Source: Mansonella perstans
Taxonomy: Eukaryota; Nematoda; Chromadorea; Rhabditida; Onchocercidae
Direction of reading: 5' to 3'
Assembly: GCA_037074765.1 (NCBI GenBank)
Contig: JBAMDO010000078.1
Span: 62,001-126,000, forward strand
Length of the DNA stretch: 64,000 bases
Below are positions 13,745-27,051 of the stretch, piece by piece; position 1 is the first letter of the stretch; each line of letters opens with the position of its first letter. The notes beneath the pieces were generated by a model. That model was given only the letters and a program-made list of their open reading frames with translations. It was not told where the DNA came from and made no database searches. A program made the position numbers and the translations under genes.

Positions 13745-14050
13745 ATGATGTTGTCAAGTAAGAATTTTGTTCGTTTCTTTTCTAGCAGTGTTTCAGCAAT
13801 TTTTAAAAGGAAATATAACCTGAAAGTGCACAGTACGCTAACATCTAATCAAGATACTAAGGAACAAAACACTCACACAGCGAAGATGTCAGCAGGAAAA
13901 CAAGAGCTTCACAAATTAAAGTAAACATTTAATAACAATCAAATTAAGCACATACACACCGCACTTCAATTTCAGTATTCAAGCGTCTGTTTAAAAGAGA
14001 AAGTGAAGAAAAATGAATGGATCGAAACAGTGAAAAAGTCAGTCGATTGA
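13745..14050 (+). CDS. possible small two-exon protein with mitochondrial-like leader
   Basis: An ATG-initiated frame starts MMLSSKNFVRFFSSS and continues basic, without acidic residues for about 37 codons, resembling a mitochondrial targeting presequence. Frame and a donor (GTAAAC at 13921) allow joining 13745-13920 to 13984-14050, giving about 80 residues ending in a charged segment (NEWIETVKKSVD). The acceptor used for that join (ATTCAAG) is weaker than the TTTCAG eight bases upstream, which would end the protein after a few codons. Without splicing the ORF is 59 residues. Family not recognised; may be spurious. Confidence 0.25.
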
Positions 14051-14138
14051 CTTTGGCTAAAATTTCATGTTGAGTCGGGAACTAAAAGAAGCAGTAAAGG
14101 TTGCAAATATAAAACCAATTCACTACTCAACAAAGATA

Positions 14139-14144
14139 TTTATT
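14139..14144 (-). terminator. polyadenylation signal AATAAA for the SmG gene
   Basis: Plus-strand TTTATT reads AATAAA on the minus strand, about 100 nt beyond the SmG stop codon, a normal position for a cleavage/polyadenylation signal. Assignment is by position only. Confidence 0.4.
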
Positions 14145-14243
14145 AAAAATAAAAGTAAATGAGAATTGTCATAAATAAGAAAAATTGTTACAAAACATCA
14201 GAATGCAAACGGCAACAAAAATAATTGACGGCTAATAAAAACT

Positions 14244-14833
14244 CTATCTTTGGTCCAACCGCTCTTTGGGTTCCATGATGACTATAGAGTTGCCACGAAT
14301 AACAACCATCCCAATCTCGTTTTTATCACCATTCTACAATGTAAAAGCCTTATTAATTATCAATTCTACAAAACTGGAAAGACTGCTGCTGAAGCAGAAG
14401 CCAATGTGATGAATTCATCCCAATAAGTCGACTGAGATCTGTCTTCTGTCCATGCAGTTTCCGCAGCACTTAACAGAACGCATATTTAAAGTCTACCTTC
14501 TGGCAACCAAATACAACTGCATCAGCGTGTGTACTATCTTTATATCGAGACTGGACATTTTCATTTGAAAGAACTTTACAGTAAATTATGCCCATATGAG
14601 TTCACAAAATAAAACCCTATCCATATGTAAGCAATCAATTAAGCCTAACTATTTAAACAATTGCAAAAAGGATAAGATGCAACCTTTAAGTTCTCGACAG
14701 CATCCTCAACAACAATATTCATGAATGGATCGAAGCCTCGAAGAATGCCTGATACATTCCGATTGCCGTTCAATTTCAGGTCAACCTGCTTATCCATATA
14801 TTTCTTCAATTCGGGTGGATGCGTCTTGCTCAT
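14244..14833 (-). CDS. snr-7: small nuclear ribonucleoprotein G (SmG)
   Basis: Core Sm protein of the spliceosomal snRNPs; SmG sits in the heteroheptameric ring around the Sm site of U1, U2, U4 and U5 snRNAs. Two exons, 14833-14684 and 14333-14244, joined in phase 0, give 79 residues, close to the usual 76-77. The Sm1 motif is visible in [20 protein letters not shown] and Sm2 in [15 protein letters not shown]. The amino end [15 protein letters not shown] is typical of SmG. The donor is GTTGCA and the acceptor TTGTAG. The ATG at 14833 matches the family start; an in-frame upstream ATG would add an unconserved hydrophobic leader and is not used. Confidence 0.93.
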
Positions 14834-15765
14834 TCTGTACTCTAGCTTCAAAAACAAATTTACAAAATGAATATGAAAGAAAAAAGACGAACGCACATAT
14901 TGTATAAATTAAAAAAAAAAAAACAGTCGTCAATGGCAACTAAGGCATTTTTTAAGCATTTCTTTAGCAGCAATGAACTGAAATTGTAAAACTTCGATAG
15001 TATCAATAAAGTCGAGATAAAGAAGCTAGATCAACAATAAATTCATATAGTTCAATTTCAGCTCAATTTCAGTTCAATTCAACATCCCTCACGATTACCA
15101 AAGACCATAACCCGCGATTGAATGGATCGTACCACTACTTATACCTATTTTAAGAAATAAGGCACATATACCAATTAGAATATCTTAGCTACTCGTCTCC
15201 AAACCTGACCCTATCTCAAGAATCCATCAAATTTTGAGTTTGTAAGTGAGAGAGAGAGAGCAGGAAAGTCAAGAGAAAAGATAAACAGTACAAGAAGAGA
15301 GTAGTGTAGTAGAAGTGAGAAAGCATGGTGGGTAGAGATCAAAAGATCTCTTAAAGGCAAAGCGGATTTAATGATTTCAGTACATGAAATGAGAGAGATG
15401 AGTAGGTTAGAGAGATAGAGAGGAAGAGTGTGTTAAGAGAAGTATAGAGAAATAGAGAGAAAGAGTGTGTTAAGAGAAGTACAGAGAAATAGAGAGGAAG
15501 AGTATGTTAAGAGAAGTAGTGGTTTGAGTATTTGCAGTGAAAGAGTTTGTTCTTTTCCTTGACAACTGTGTGTGTTACCAAGTGATTCACCTGTTATACC
15601 TTTAGAACAGCGCTTTCCGGGTGACTTTCAAATGTTTCACGTGGAGTTCACGCTGCCAATCCACGCATAATTAAGGATAACGGGGGAAGTGAAAATATGT
15701 AGCGCTTCAGTGATTGTCTAAATGTATCCAAATGCTACAACATATGTTCATTACTTTTAATTGAT
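14834..15765. other. divergent intergenic region, GA-rich
   Basis: Shared upstream region of the minus-strand SmG gene and the plus-strand RNF19-like gene. It holds a purine-rich (AG) stretch around 15240-15540, annotated separately as a tandem repeat, and a less AT-rich segment at 15605-15700. No exon is evident. It probably includes both promoters. Confidence 0.5.
15411..15519. repeat. 37-bp GA-rich tandem repeat, three copies
   Basis: Three consecutive imperfect copies (15411-15445, 15446-15482, 15483-15519) of a unit beginning AGAGAAATAGAGAG and ending GTTAAGAGAAGTA. Further AG-rich sequence precedes it. It lies about 250 bp upstream of the first coding exon of the RNF19-like gene. Confidence 0.85.
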
Positions 15766-18700
15766 ATGGATAGAATAGCAGGTAGTTCAAGAGAAGAAAA
15801 GAATAGATCAGAACAAGGTATGATTTATTTTATTTCTATTAAATATTTTAATTTTAATTGAAATTATATATTTTTATTATTACATTTTTACATTAAAATG
15901 TTTAAAATAAATACTTTTAACTTTAATTTATAAAAGAAATTTTTTTTTTCTGAAGGGAAAAATTTTTATAACTCTTCCTAGCAAATTTGTTGTAATTCAA
16001 AAAAGAAAAAGAAAATGCCAAGAAAAGTAATTATTTCGTGCGGGAAAGGATTAGTACATGATTATTTGGAGATAAAATTAATTTCAATTAAAATTCCATT
16101 TGCTAAAAATAAACTAAAGAACTTATCAATTCACTATTCATTTTGAAAATAATTAACTTTAGCTACATTTTGCTTAATTTTTTTGTGTAATACCGAAATA
16201 ATCACGAAATAATAATTTCTTTAACTTCAGCTACATTTTGATTATTTTTTACAAAAAAAATTGAACATTGAAGCTTTTCATTGTTTTGCTTATAGGAGAA
16301 AAATGTAGTCAGATAGCAAAAAATGAAAGAGATAAGGGAAAGTGGATTCACATGAAATCATCAAGATTGAATTTTGCATCATTATTTCGTGCTGGAACAA
16401 GTCGAAAAGGCAAAAGGTATGTTTTTGTTCTATGTCGTATCTATTCTAGCAAAATTTCTTCTGTTGCGAATGCTGCTTTCACTGTTCATTTGCTTTTGTA
16501 GATGCAGTTTCTTATGTTGTGAAAAAAACATTAGCTTTGTTCATAGGAGATTGAAGATGAAGTTCTTTGTGTTGCCTGACGCAGACGCAAGGTGTTTAAT
16601 AAAAGTTTATTTGATGACGATAGTGAAGATAAATGGAAGCTAGAAATAGGGAAACTGTCTATGATCGAAGCTTATCTCAGACTAAACCTGATGTGAAAGG
16701 GAAATCCTTTATACAGGGGACGTGATTTAGAATAGCGTTATACATAATTCAATAATGTTATGCATTATATATAATTCTCAAACAATGGAATTTAAGATTA
16801 GAAGCATAGTCATGCAATTTGAAAAATGAATAAACCACTGATCATTTTAGGCAAAAAGAAACATCCTTTGTGTAATGAATCTTTATATGGAAATATTCTT
16901 AGCACGTTGGTGCTAGAAATATGTAATGTAATTAATTTGATTGTTTGCAGCATATTAATTCTTTTGATTTTTTCGAAAAACTCATATGCTATGTTTACTT
17001 TTTGCGCACTCATTTTTTAGCATAAGAATACATTTAACTTCTCTGATTTGATCATTAGCATGTAGCTATTGTGTAATCTACCGTTGCCAATCTCATCTTA
17101 CTTTCACATGATTTCCCTAAAATTACTTTCCAACGATTAATTTAGATATGATTTGTTTTAACGGAGTGTTCGAGCAAGCATAAGGGCATGATTTTCTCGA
17201 CTTCGCTTAAAATTTTTGAATTTTCAACATTTTTATATGTAGCTATCAACTTTTGGTTGTTACTCTTCCTCGCAAACTGACATTGAATTCTTGTTTTGTA
17301 TATATGCTTTCAAAAACAAGACATTGCAAGTTATTAGTGGAATTATGAGTTAGCATTTAGGTCGAAAAGATTATGTTCTGGAGGCGGTTTTGCTATCGTG
17401 AATCATCCTGCAAATGGAACCTCATCTTTTAATAAATTATTATAAGATAACAAATACTGATCCTTGTAAGTTACTTTACTGCGCAAGAAATATTGGTTGA
17501 GTTCGAGATCAGTTTTGTCTTTCTCATTTTCTGTTTCTTGTCAAAATAAAAATTAAGAAAGATTAAGTTGGGGTAGTATGCAAAACAAAAATGAAGCAGG
17601 TGGTTTAAAATGTCTAAATTTCTACAACCGTAACAGAATGGTTGATGTTGTTAGCGCTTACAGTGCAAGCTAACAAAGCATTTATGGAAGTTTACTTTAG
17701 GGAAATTTCCTTTTGTCGAAAAATTATTTAAAGTTTTATAAACTTTCTCGTTGAAGCCTGATCTTTCCCAGTCACACCAAAGAAAGGCATATCAAGCAAG
17801 AGGAAATAGGAAAATATAGGAACTATGGTAAGTCTTGAAGATCTTGTGAGCTACTGAACCGGAAAAATTCCTTTGAAAGCTCGAGATTTTTGAAGTTGAG
17901 GGAAACTAGTGAGAATTGTTGAAGGCTTAGTTGCATTAGACATTACTTTCTTGCTAAAAGAACTCAACATTGTGCGGGGATGGTTCGATCATTGCATTTG
18001 TAAATGAAAAAAAGAAATTTAGGTATGTAGTTGGCATATGTATACATATGTATGTACTATATATAGTTGATGTATAGTTGGACTTGATGTTAATTCGTAC
18101 AGTGTACAAGTGAATCATTTCTGAACAGAATTCTTCGATTGATGGCATGAAAAGTGGATCGATTCAGCTCAAAATATATATTTGTATCAGTTTACGTTTT
18201 GGATTTGTTTTTAATTTCAGTAAACCGTTCTGGCAAGGTTTGTTTATAGAGGATTGCTTTGTTTTCTTCCTAAACTTATCAGAGAGCACAGTGGAAGTAT
18301 AGTTCTGTTCGTACATCATATCATCTGTTTCATGCAGATAATTCATTCTTTTTATGTTAGTGCACTTTTCGTTAGATATACGCATTGCGTGATTATGCGT
18401 TGTTGGCATTCTATTAACATTTTAAATTATTGTGAATGTGTACCAACACAGATCTCAGTGCCGCAATACAAAAATTATTTTATGTTGGATTTTTTGTTGC
18501 TTTTCCTCTATTGTTGTTGAATATCATTAGTTTTCTTCAATAATTGGTGTTAAAAGCAAGTAGAATTTATTACGGAAGTCGTTTTTGCGTGAGATATATC
18601 AGTGAAATATATTGTCTATAATTAATGCGGAACAAAAGTCTCTGAAGGAAAGCTACCATTTTTTAAAGTTTACATAGATTTTTAATGGAAACTTTAAAAT

Positions 18701-21700
18701 TCCTCAAATTTTTTTGTTGTTTTCTTCTTGGATTGCTATTTAAATTTAGTTTTCTAGATATATTTAGAAGAAGATTTCTGACACGAACTGTCTTAACAAA
18801 CTTGTAAGGAGAATATGAGAATCTTCTCATTCGAGGCAAGATTCCCATGTTTACTCCACATTCATAATAAAAATGAACAAAACTATCTCCATTTCAGAAG
18901 CAGTAGTGTAGTAGACATAACATCATCAAATAGTGTCGATGAAATGATTCGAATAAATAACGGTTGTAAATTATCTAATGCAAGTGCTGGCTCAGTACCA
19001 CAATTGGATTCCCGAATTCTTCAAAACAGCTACTCATCAAGTATCGGTGGACAGTCTCAATTTGCGAGTAGTGAAGATGAACAAAGTAAGTTCCTTGTAT
19101 TTTTATATTTTGTTCCGATTACCAACATATTCGGTAATAGGTAGCAGATTTTGAACAAATATTATGAAACAATAATAACGAATTTCCACGTTTTGGTGCT
19201 ATGTATGATGCCACTTTATTGTCAGCGAAGGTGAAATAATTTTCTATTATAAAATTATTTGACCATTAGCCAAATGATCTTGCGTTATAATATTATTTCG
19301 AAACAATCACAAAATTCTGAGCGATTTTTAATTTAAAGATTTTAATGGAAAAAGCGAGATTAGAGCATGTTTACCACTTTCCTTAACAGAATTGGTCAAA
19401 ATTACTAACTTTACGTTTATTATGTTTGATGGTCTTTAATGCAGTTCTCTGTGACTTTCTTTAATTTAATTAATTAATTCCCTATAAACAAAAAAATATA
19501 AAATCATCTTCCCTGAGTAATTTGGAGACATTATTAACGGCACGCTAAGACTAGTTACTAGTTACGATCTCCTACTCGTACCCTAACTTATTCGTACCGC
19601 TAAATCTTGACTGAATATTATACTCTTATTTCCTTTCGTTATTAGACATTAAATTTTCGTGTTTTTTCAAATTGAGGAGCAGCAATAAGCTCTGCTGTTA
19701 ATTTTTCAACATCGAATTACTATTTTATCATAACCAACAAGAATCGCATAAGTTTGCCTTTTGCTCAAAACAATATTTTCTGCATCAAAGACCTTTCGTA
19801 ACACTTATTACAAGCAGCTTCACAACATTCACCACTGAACGATTCCTCTGCTTCGACTCGAAAATACTGGGAATGTCCGTTGTGCTTCATTCGACAACCG
19901 TTAGCCAACTTTCCCCGTCTTTCGTGCTGCAATCATCGATCATGTAAAAGTTGCCTTGTACAGGTTGGTATCCTTCAGTTAAAGAATCTTTGTTGATAGG
20001 ATTCAGTTATTACACACAACACATCATCTAATGGTAAAGAATTAAACCAGAAAAGACATTATTGACCAAAGTTAACTGTCAAGTTATTCATTGTTATTCT
20101 TCCGCTAGTTAAGGATTTTTTCTAAACTTATTCTCGTCAGTCAACAAGGAAAAACAAAAGTTTTTCGTTACAAATTTTCAGTTGGTATGTACTTAATAGA
20201 AAGAAATATTTTTTCATCCTGTTTTTAAACGTATTTTGTGTTATTTGCAGTATTTGCAAGTGGAGATAATGGAAAGCAGGGTGCAGATAACATGCCCGGA
20301 ATGCAGTGAGCTACTTCATCCAACTGATATTTACTATCTAATGGCGCACTGTCCTGATTTAATTAAGAAATATGAAACATTTTCATTGAGGCGTGTTTTA
20401 ATGATGGATCCAGATACTCGATGGTGTCCAGCACCTGATTGCACGTTAGTCCCTCCAATTTTTATATCAAATTTTTCTTCATTTTCGAAAACCTATAATA
20501 GATATGTATTCGTAATAGGGATTAAGAAAAAGTTTGCAATCAGAGTTCTATGTTACTTATGTGAACAAATTTACTCATGCTTATATATAGGACATTCTAC
20601 GATTATTAATATATTAAATTCTGTCTTGAAATTTACTCAGAACATGCTGGCATGAATACATATGGCCTCGTGATTATGAAGATGGCGACATATTTTTATG
20701 AATTTTTCAAATAATTTGAGCAGGCGCTGCCATGGAGTGATAGTGGTAGACTGTAGATTAAAACTACCATTAGCTTCTAAAGAATTGATCTGGCTGATAC
20801 TTAGTTTTCTATCATTAGTTCGTAACTGGCGTGAAAGAATGCTGTTATCGGCGATACATCGAATGGCAGGAAAATCTTTTAAATTTGAAAATGTTAACAA
20901 AAAACATAGTTAAGGTTTGCGCGCCGATTGTCATGTCAAAAGTTAGTATCCAAATTTAGGTACGCGGTTATCGCAACGGCATGCGCTGCTTGTCCCGAGC
21001 TACGCTGCGAACGTTCCGGCTGTGGTGCACTTTTTTGCTATCACTGCAAAGGACTGTGGCATGCCAGTCAAACATGTGATGAGGCTCGCAAGGAGCGTGG
21101 AGAAATATATCGACGAGCAGTGCCACAGTTTTCGGCTACACAAGAAAGCACTCTGAGACGTACTGCGTTACTTTTGTGTTTTGGAAACATATTAAGTCTA
21201 TTTATTTCATTCTAAATCGTTATATCTTCCTTTTAGATATCCTTATCAGTTAAAACCAAGATAGATTTACTAATAATACCAAGATATACAATTGATGTAC
21301 GATAATTATTAAGATATACGGTCAAGACATAGAATAATTATTATAATGCCATTCGTGCAAATATTTTGGGTCATTTAGTTCACAGCATGCTTCATTTTCA
21401 TCATACATGCTATAAGAATGCATTATGATAAAAGTAATGTATCAGTTTTATTTCTCAGGTTGATTGTTGATTGAATTTAGGTGGGGATATTAAAGCATGT
21501 CCTCGATGTCGTACATATATTGTTAAAATGAATGATGGTTCATGTAATCACATGGTGTGTGCGATGTGCAGCGCTCAGTTCTGCTGGCTTTGTCTGCGGG
21601 AAATCAATGATCTGCATTACCTAAGGTTGGTGAATATATTTCATAATAACAGTAAAAATTAAACGCTGATCGATAAGAAATTCGCTAGGAACTGCTATTA

Positions 21701-24700
21701 AACAGTAACTCGACGAAAAAAGCTGAACTACAAAGCAGTACATTTACTCTATAGTTAATTAATATAGGTATTCAGTTTTTTAAATAGGTGAAAAAACTTA
21801 CACAAGAACGAATGAACTGGGTAATTTTTACTCTTTCAGTCTTACAGGTTGCACTTTCTGGGGCAAAAGACCTTGGACTAGGAAGAAGAAATTACTGTGT
21901 CAAATTGGAACTTTGATTGGCGCTCCCCTTGGTATTGCGCTGATTGCAGGTTTGGCAATACCAGGCATAATTTTTGGAGTACCCATGTTTGTTGGAAGGT
22001 TAGTCAATTTTTTATTATATGAGAAGTCACGCGTTTCTTCGAAAGCAATGGGTATAATATGTTTCTAGTATATATTTATTGCCTAGTTATTAGCCTTTGA
22101 ATTTTGCCCATTATTAATCGGTATGACCACTCTTCAGTCACTCTGAGTCCACTTTTAAACCACCACTGGTTTGTCATTTTATCTCTATCATTGTAATTAA
22201 TCAAGACTTGACATTCAGTAACAAATTCGTAGCACAGGTAGCAGGATTTGTGGTATGTGGAGAGGATCGTTTGTGATTAGGTAGTTTTATCTATTTCATT
22301 TACTTTGTATCGATGGTCATAACTGGTTGGTGTTATTCAATACTTAACATTCACATTGAATATTTATTTAAAGAAGGTATTTTTCAGGAAAGTGAACCAG
22401 CGTTTTGCTCATCTCGCTAAAATTCGTAGACGTTGTTTAACAGCTGGGAGTGTAATGGGCTCGTTAGTCGTTAGTCCAGTTTTGGCTGTGATGGCAGTTG
22501 GTTAGTTTGACTGTTAGAAAAAAATTGGTTTTTTCGAGTCAGAAGAAGTTGTAACATTTTCCACTCACCTTTTTTTTTAATCATTCCAGTATTCTCAAAT
22601 TCCAGATTGTTGACGTTTTTTTAATTTTGTAAAAAGAAATATTGATTAGTTGTATCTCGTGGCTACATCGTATACTCACAGGTGTTGGAGTTCCCATTAT
22701 GCTAGCTTATGTCTATGGTGTCGTACCGTTGTCTCTGTGTAGAAATGGTGGATGTGGTGTTGGTAGTGGTTCATCGAAACCAGATCGAGAAGATCTCGAT
22801 GATGACGAGATTTGGCATGAAGTAAATATGCGTGAGTTTTGATGCATAATGCATTTGCCTTCTTTTTTTTAAATACGCAACATATGTAGAATAAATAAAT
22901 TTGCGACTGTCTTTTTTGTTGCAGGCAGTTATGAGAAATCTCCACTGTTGAACGAAATGGAGCGACAAGATGGTACATCCGTCATTACGAGAATATCTGT
23001 AAATAGTGTCTTGTCTGGTGCTCAGCAGTTGCCAAGCCGTTTACAGGTACAAGCCGAGTTATGTCGTCGCAGGCCGAGCATAGAATCAGGTGAGTTTATT
23101 ACCGCATTATTAGAGAAAACGACACACAATTGAGACGTTTGTTTTTCCATTCGAATGCGTATGCTTTTAGGAATCAACAGCTTAGGCGAAAAATGGAACT
23201 ATGAGGAAGCGAGCACCAAAGCTATGGCTGGTTCTCAGTATAATGATGACAAGGTTAAGCTCAGTTTGTGTGTGATTCTTTAGTTCATTTAATGGATTGT
23301 TTTCACTTAATAGATTGCACGGGTAGAATAATTTTCAAATCTCCACTTTTAACATTAAACTAAGCTACTCATGTTAATTTTTTAAAATAATTATTTCTAT
23401 TATCTTTAAAAAATGGGCTTTGTGTTGTCCATTGATATTATCTGGTAGCAAGAAAAGTCAAAGATGGAATCAATAATAAACTTGAAAAGAGTGACATTTT
23501 AGAAGTTTCAGAGTTTGCAAACAGTATGTTCTGGTCAAGAAGTGGTGAGTTATTGCGAAGAGGCGGCAAGTATTATTGCTTTGTCAGGTTCGATTGTTGA
23601 TGCGAAATCACTCACTGACAGTGCCAGTGGACGTGTTTTTGTCACACAGATATCCTGCCGTGAGCGAGACCTAAGTCAATCATCACAGCACGTCGATGCT
23701 TATAATAATCTTTCGAAATCAGGTCATTCAACCGGTATTATTTGTAAAGCTGGAAAGTGTTTGATTAAATGAAATATTAGTTAAAAATAAATGTTTAGTT
23801 TTTATTGCTTCATATTTTGAGTATTTAGATGACATTATTTTCCTCACTCAAAATATACGTTTGACTGATTAGCAAGATTTCAGGTTGGAAGTTCCTTTCT
23901 GAGCATTATGTAAATTCTTAAAATTTTTAGGTTGTGAGCGTTCTTCTGAAAATCAGCAACAGAATCGGTAAGTAGTAATTACACATATTCGATACTTATT
24001 GTTTTCGTTTGCACGCTAAAAAATTTTGGTGTAAATAATTATTTGTTTTACTTTCTTACTTCTATGGTAGACGTTTTTTAACATTTTCTTTTCTTTTCGT
24101 TTTCTGAATTAAATAACTTTGTGTTGTTATAGAGAAGATTCTGTAACCTGGGCTGGTGCTTGCAAGCGTCAGGGTCACGCAACTAACATCATTTTTGCTG
24201 CAAGTGGCGGTGTGGCGTCTCATCGGGTTGCACAAACATATTCCAGTGTAAAATCTGGTTTAATCACTGAGAATTCTTCAGGTAATTTGTTTATAGCCTA
24301 TTGCAGATAGACTTGTGCATAAATAGTTTTTTAAGTATCTATTAATTTTCGAGCACAAACAAACAATTGCATAAAAATGAAAAAATTGAAAAATTTCTAC
24401 TTCATATTTTTGGAGGTGATGATTCTGATGAATTAGTATTAATGGCTGAAACAGTTCCTCAACCTAACGATTCAAGTAGTTTAAAGCAGTCGTCTTCAGA
24501 TTTGATTAAAGTTCATCAGGTATGGGAATTTTTGAATTCACAAATTACTTGGATTAATCTCCGTAATAATTGTGTAAAGATTCGAATTAATTATTACTAT
24601 TATTGCATATTGAGATTGTGATTTTTATTTAGTAAACGTTAATAAAACATTCAGTACGAAATATTACTGTTTTATGTTCTCATGAGAAATCACGGAAAAT

Positions 24701-25625
24701 TTTTCGATATCCATTTTGGTTTGTTCAAATACTTTGCTTCTGTAATATTCAGGAAGTAATAAGACATGTTTAGTTTATCCGCCCCTCTCATTCAAGTGGT
24801 TCTGCCGATCAGAAAGCTGATCGATTTCACATCCGTGCCCTTTTTGATACCATGAAAAGGATCGTTTCGGATGATGTTGGTTCTGGATCTGAAAAAGGGT
24901 AAGAATCAAAAATTTTGTGTTAAAATAATTTTCACTTCATGTTTTAGGTATCTTCCTGCTTTTGAATTGCTTGGGCAGTTAATAAGAAAGCAGGAATTAC
25001 CGCCTTTTCAAATAATTTTAGCTCATTTTTGTATAGCTGCAATTTCCATAAAATCCAGAAGTAGGAAGGAGCGGTTTTCACAGAATTTACATACAAAGCT
25101 GAAACTTTTGAACATTGGTGATTAAAAAGTTAAAAAACTGAGGGAGGTTTCAGATTGGAGGTTAAGCAGATCGGTAATTTTAATTTTCGTTCAATTTTAC
25201 ATCGTCCTGTTCACAAGAATGTAATTTCAAGTAATAACGGTTAGTTGTTTTGTGTCTTTAAATGCTGTTTGCTGTTTTGAATTACTGGTTCATTTGAACT
25301 ACTTGCACAAACTTCACTGCTTAAATTACAATTTGATTAATTTTTTTTAGTATGATTACTCATTTTGTACACCACTTTTTAGTGTAATTAATACTTGCTA
25401 AACATAGATATGAATAAGATTTCTGAGAAAAATTAGCAAAGCGATCTGTCCAATCTGTCGTTGTTAAAACTGTCAACGTTTTTTTCTTTTGTAGGTACAC
25501 ATAGTCATACTGGTACATGTTCGAGTAGCAGTGTTCAACGTGCACTGTCAGAATATTCCATTGCAACAAACTGCACTACGACAAACTGCAACAGTGATGA
25601 AAAGGATGATGCAAGGAATAAATGA
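15766..25625 (+). CDS. RNF19: RNF19-type RBR E3 ubiquitin ligase, membrane anchored
   Basis: RING-between-RING ligase that passes ubiquitin through a catalytic cysteine, anchored in internal membranes by two segments. Nineteen phase-consistent exons give 885 residues: 15766-15817, 16296-16416, 18898-19085, 19815-19963, 20251-20444, 20960-21159, 21481-21625, 21840-21998, 22388-22500, 22682-22831, 22925-23089, 23171-23253, 23512-23734, 23931-23967, 24133-24281, 24416-24519, 24774-24898, 24948-25117, 25495-25625. RING1 (YWECPLCF...CKSCL, ...TCPEC) spans exons 4-5. The IBR has [15 protein letters not shown] and [12 protein letters not shown]2 has [10 protein letters not shown] followed by GSCNHMVC, whose first Cys is the expected catalytic residue, then FCWLCL. 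Two hydrophobic Gly-rich segments follow (exons 8 and 9-10), as in RNF19A/B. The tail is Ser-rich. Human RNF19A is of similar length. The final junction uses a weak GTGATT donor; without it the protein stops at 25125. Confidence 0.9.
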
Positions 25626-27051
25626 TGTTTCTTTTCAAATCTTTTTATCAAACGTTGATAGTAAAATTATCTTCCGATGTATGCTGTTCTTTCTCCATTA
25701 TTTTTCGTTGTTGTCCCTTTCAGAGATCATTATTCGGTTTCATATCGTTTATAGCATTTGTTATAAACGATTTATTAGTCTTACTGCTTATTGATTTTTG
25801 CGGGTATCTGAACTTACATTTAATAAGCACTGCATTTTTCTTTTATTTAATGGTTCGCATACCGTTCATTTTGATTCTAATTATGTCATGCGGTACCATC
25901 ATGCTGGAAGATAAGTTTCGGTATTTGTGTTCTTTTTTCGCTTTCCAGTAAAAAGTCACTGATGCATACCAATTCATTGATTTAAACTAAGAATTGTGGT
26001 AGATTTTTTTATTGTTAGATATATACAAATAATGCGTACAGTTGTTGGACCTAAAATAATTAATATATTGTTCTAAAAAGAAAACCAGCTTAACTTCCAC
26101 TTCGTAATCCATGCGAAGTCGAGTTGAGTTTTGATGGACATAAAAATAAGTAGTAAAAATTAAACATTAAGGATCAATTGCAGGAACGTTATGCTGGTAT
26201 GCATGCTTTCAATTAACCATATTTTCATTGATCAGAATGCAAGTATATATTCTCCACTTTAATAATCGTTTCGTTGAATAGAAATTATCATTTATAATGC
26301 CTTATTAAATGAATGTTGCGGTTCATTTTTTTTACAGGTTCTCTGATTCCATTACGAATATTTTTTATGATCTGTTCACGATCTTTCGTTTGTATATTTA
26401 GGTTCACATTATATATCCCAATCCATGAAATGAGTCGAATTCGGACCTTACAGGACTTTATCTTCTCCATATTCTTTCATCTATTGATTTAAATATTAGC
26501 GATATAATCGGTAAGGAAAATTACAAGGGAAAGCGGAGTTGACATTAAGTGATTACAAAACGAAAATATGTACTTTCGAAACATTATTTTTGATAATGTG
26601 ATTTAAATGTTTTAACAAAGTAAGAAAATTTCTAAATAAATATGGTAACTAAAATTTAATGGTTAACTTCCATTATTTTGTATAGAAGAATTACATTAGA
26701 GTTTTATTTCTGTGTTGTAGCACATAGCTGAGTGAAAATCACATTAATGATAAATTGATCAGAGACTGTTGAGAAATTTTGTTGGTTTCGAAATTTCCAT
26801 TTGCAAAATTATGTTTAAAACTGTTTGATAAAGTCCTGAAACGTTGTAATGATGCATTTTATGCGAACTGTAATTCGTTATAAATTGGTCTTACGCAGTT
26901 GAGAACCATTTATATTTTGGTATGTCCAGACTAGAATATTTTAAAGATTTTATTTAGATGCTCTCTTGGTAGTAAAATGTTTTGCTCTTGTTCTCCTAAT
27001 CATAACATTATTTCTTTTTTATTCCAGATTTTATTTCACGAAAATTCAAAC
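25626..27051. other. intergenic, no gene seen
   Basis: AT-rich flank. A 109-residue frame at 25622-25951 is almost entirely hydrophobic T-rich translation and is taken as 3' UTR noise. An acceptor TTATTCCAG at 27019-27027 lies 25 bp before the eIF2 beta start and could be a trans-splice or 5'-UTR acceptor. Confidence 0.5.

Noticed and set aside
25622..25951. 109-residue hydrophobic ORF after RNF19
   Set aside because: T-rich 3' UTR translation, no ATG context or exon structure; hydrophobicity follows from composition.
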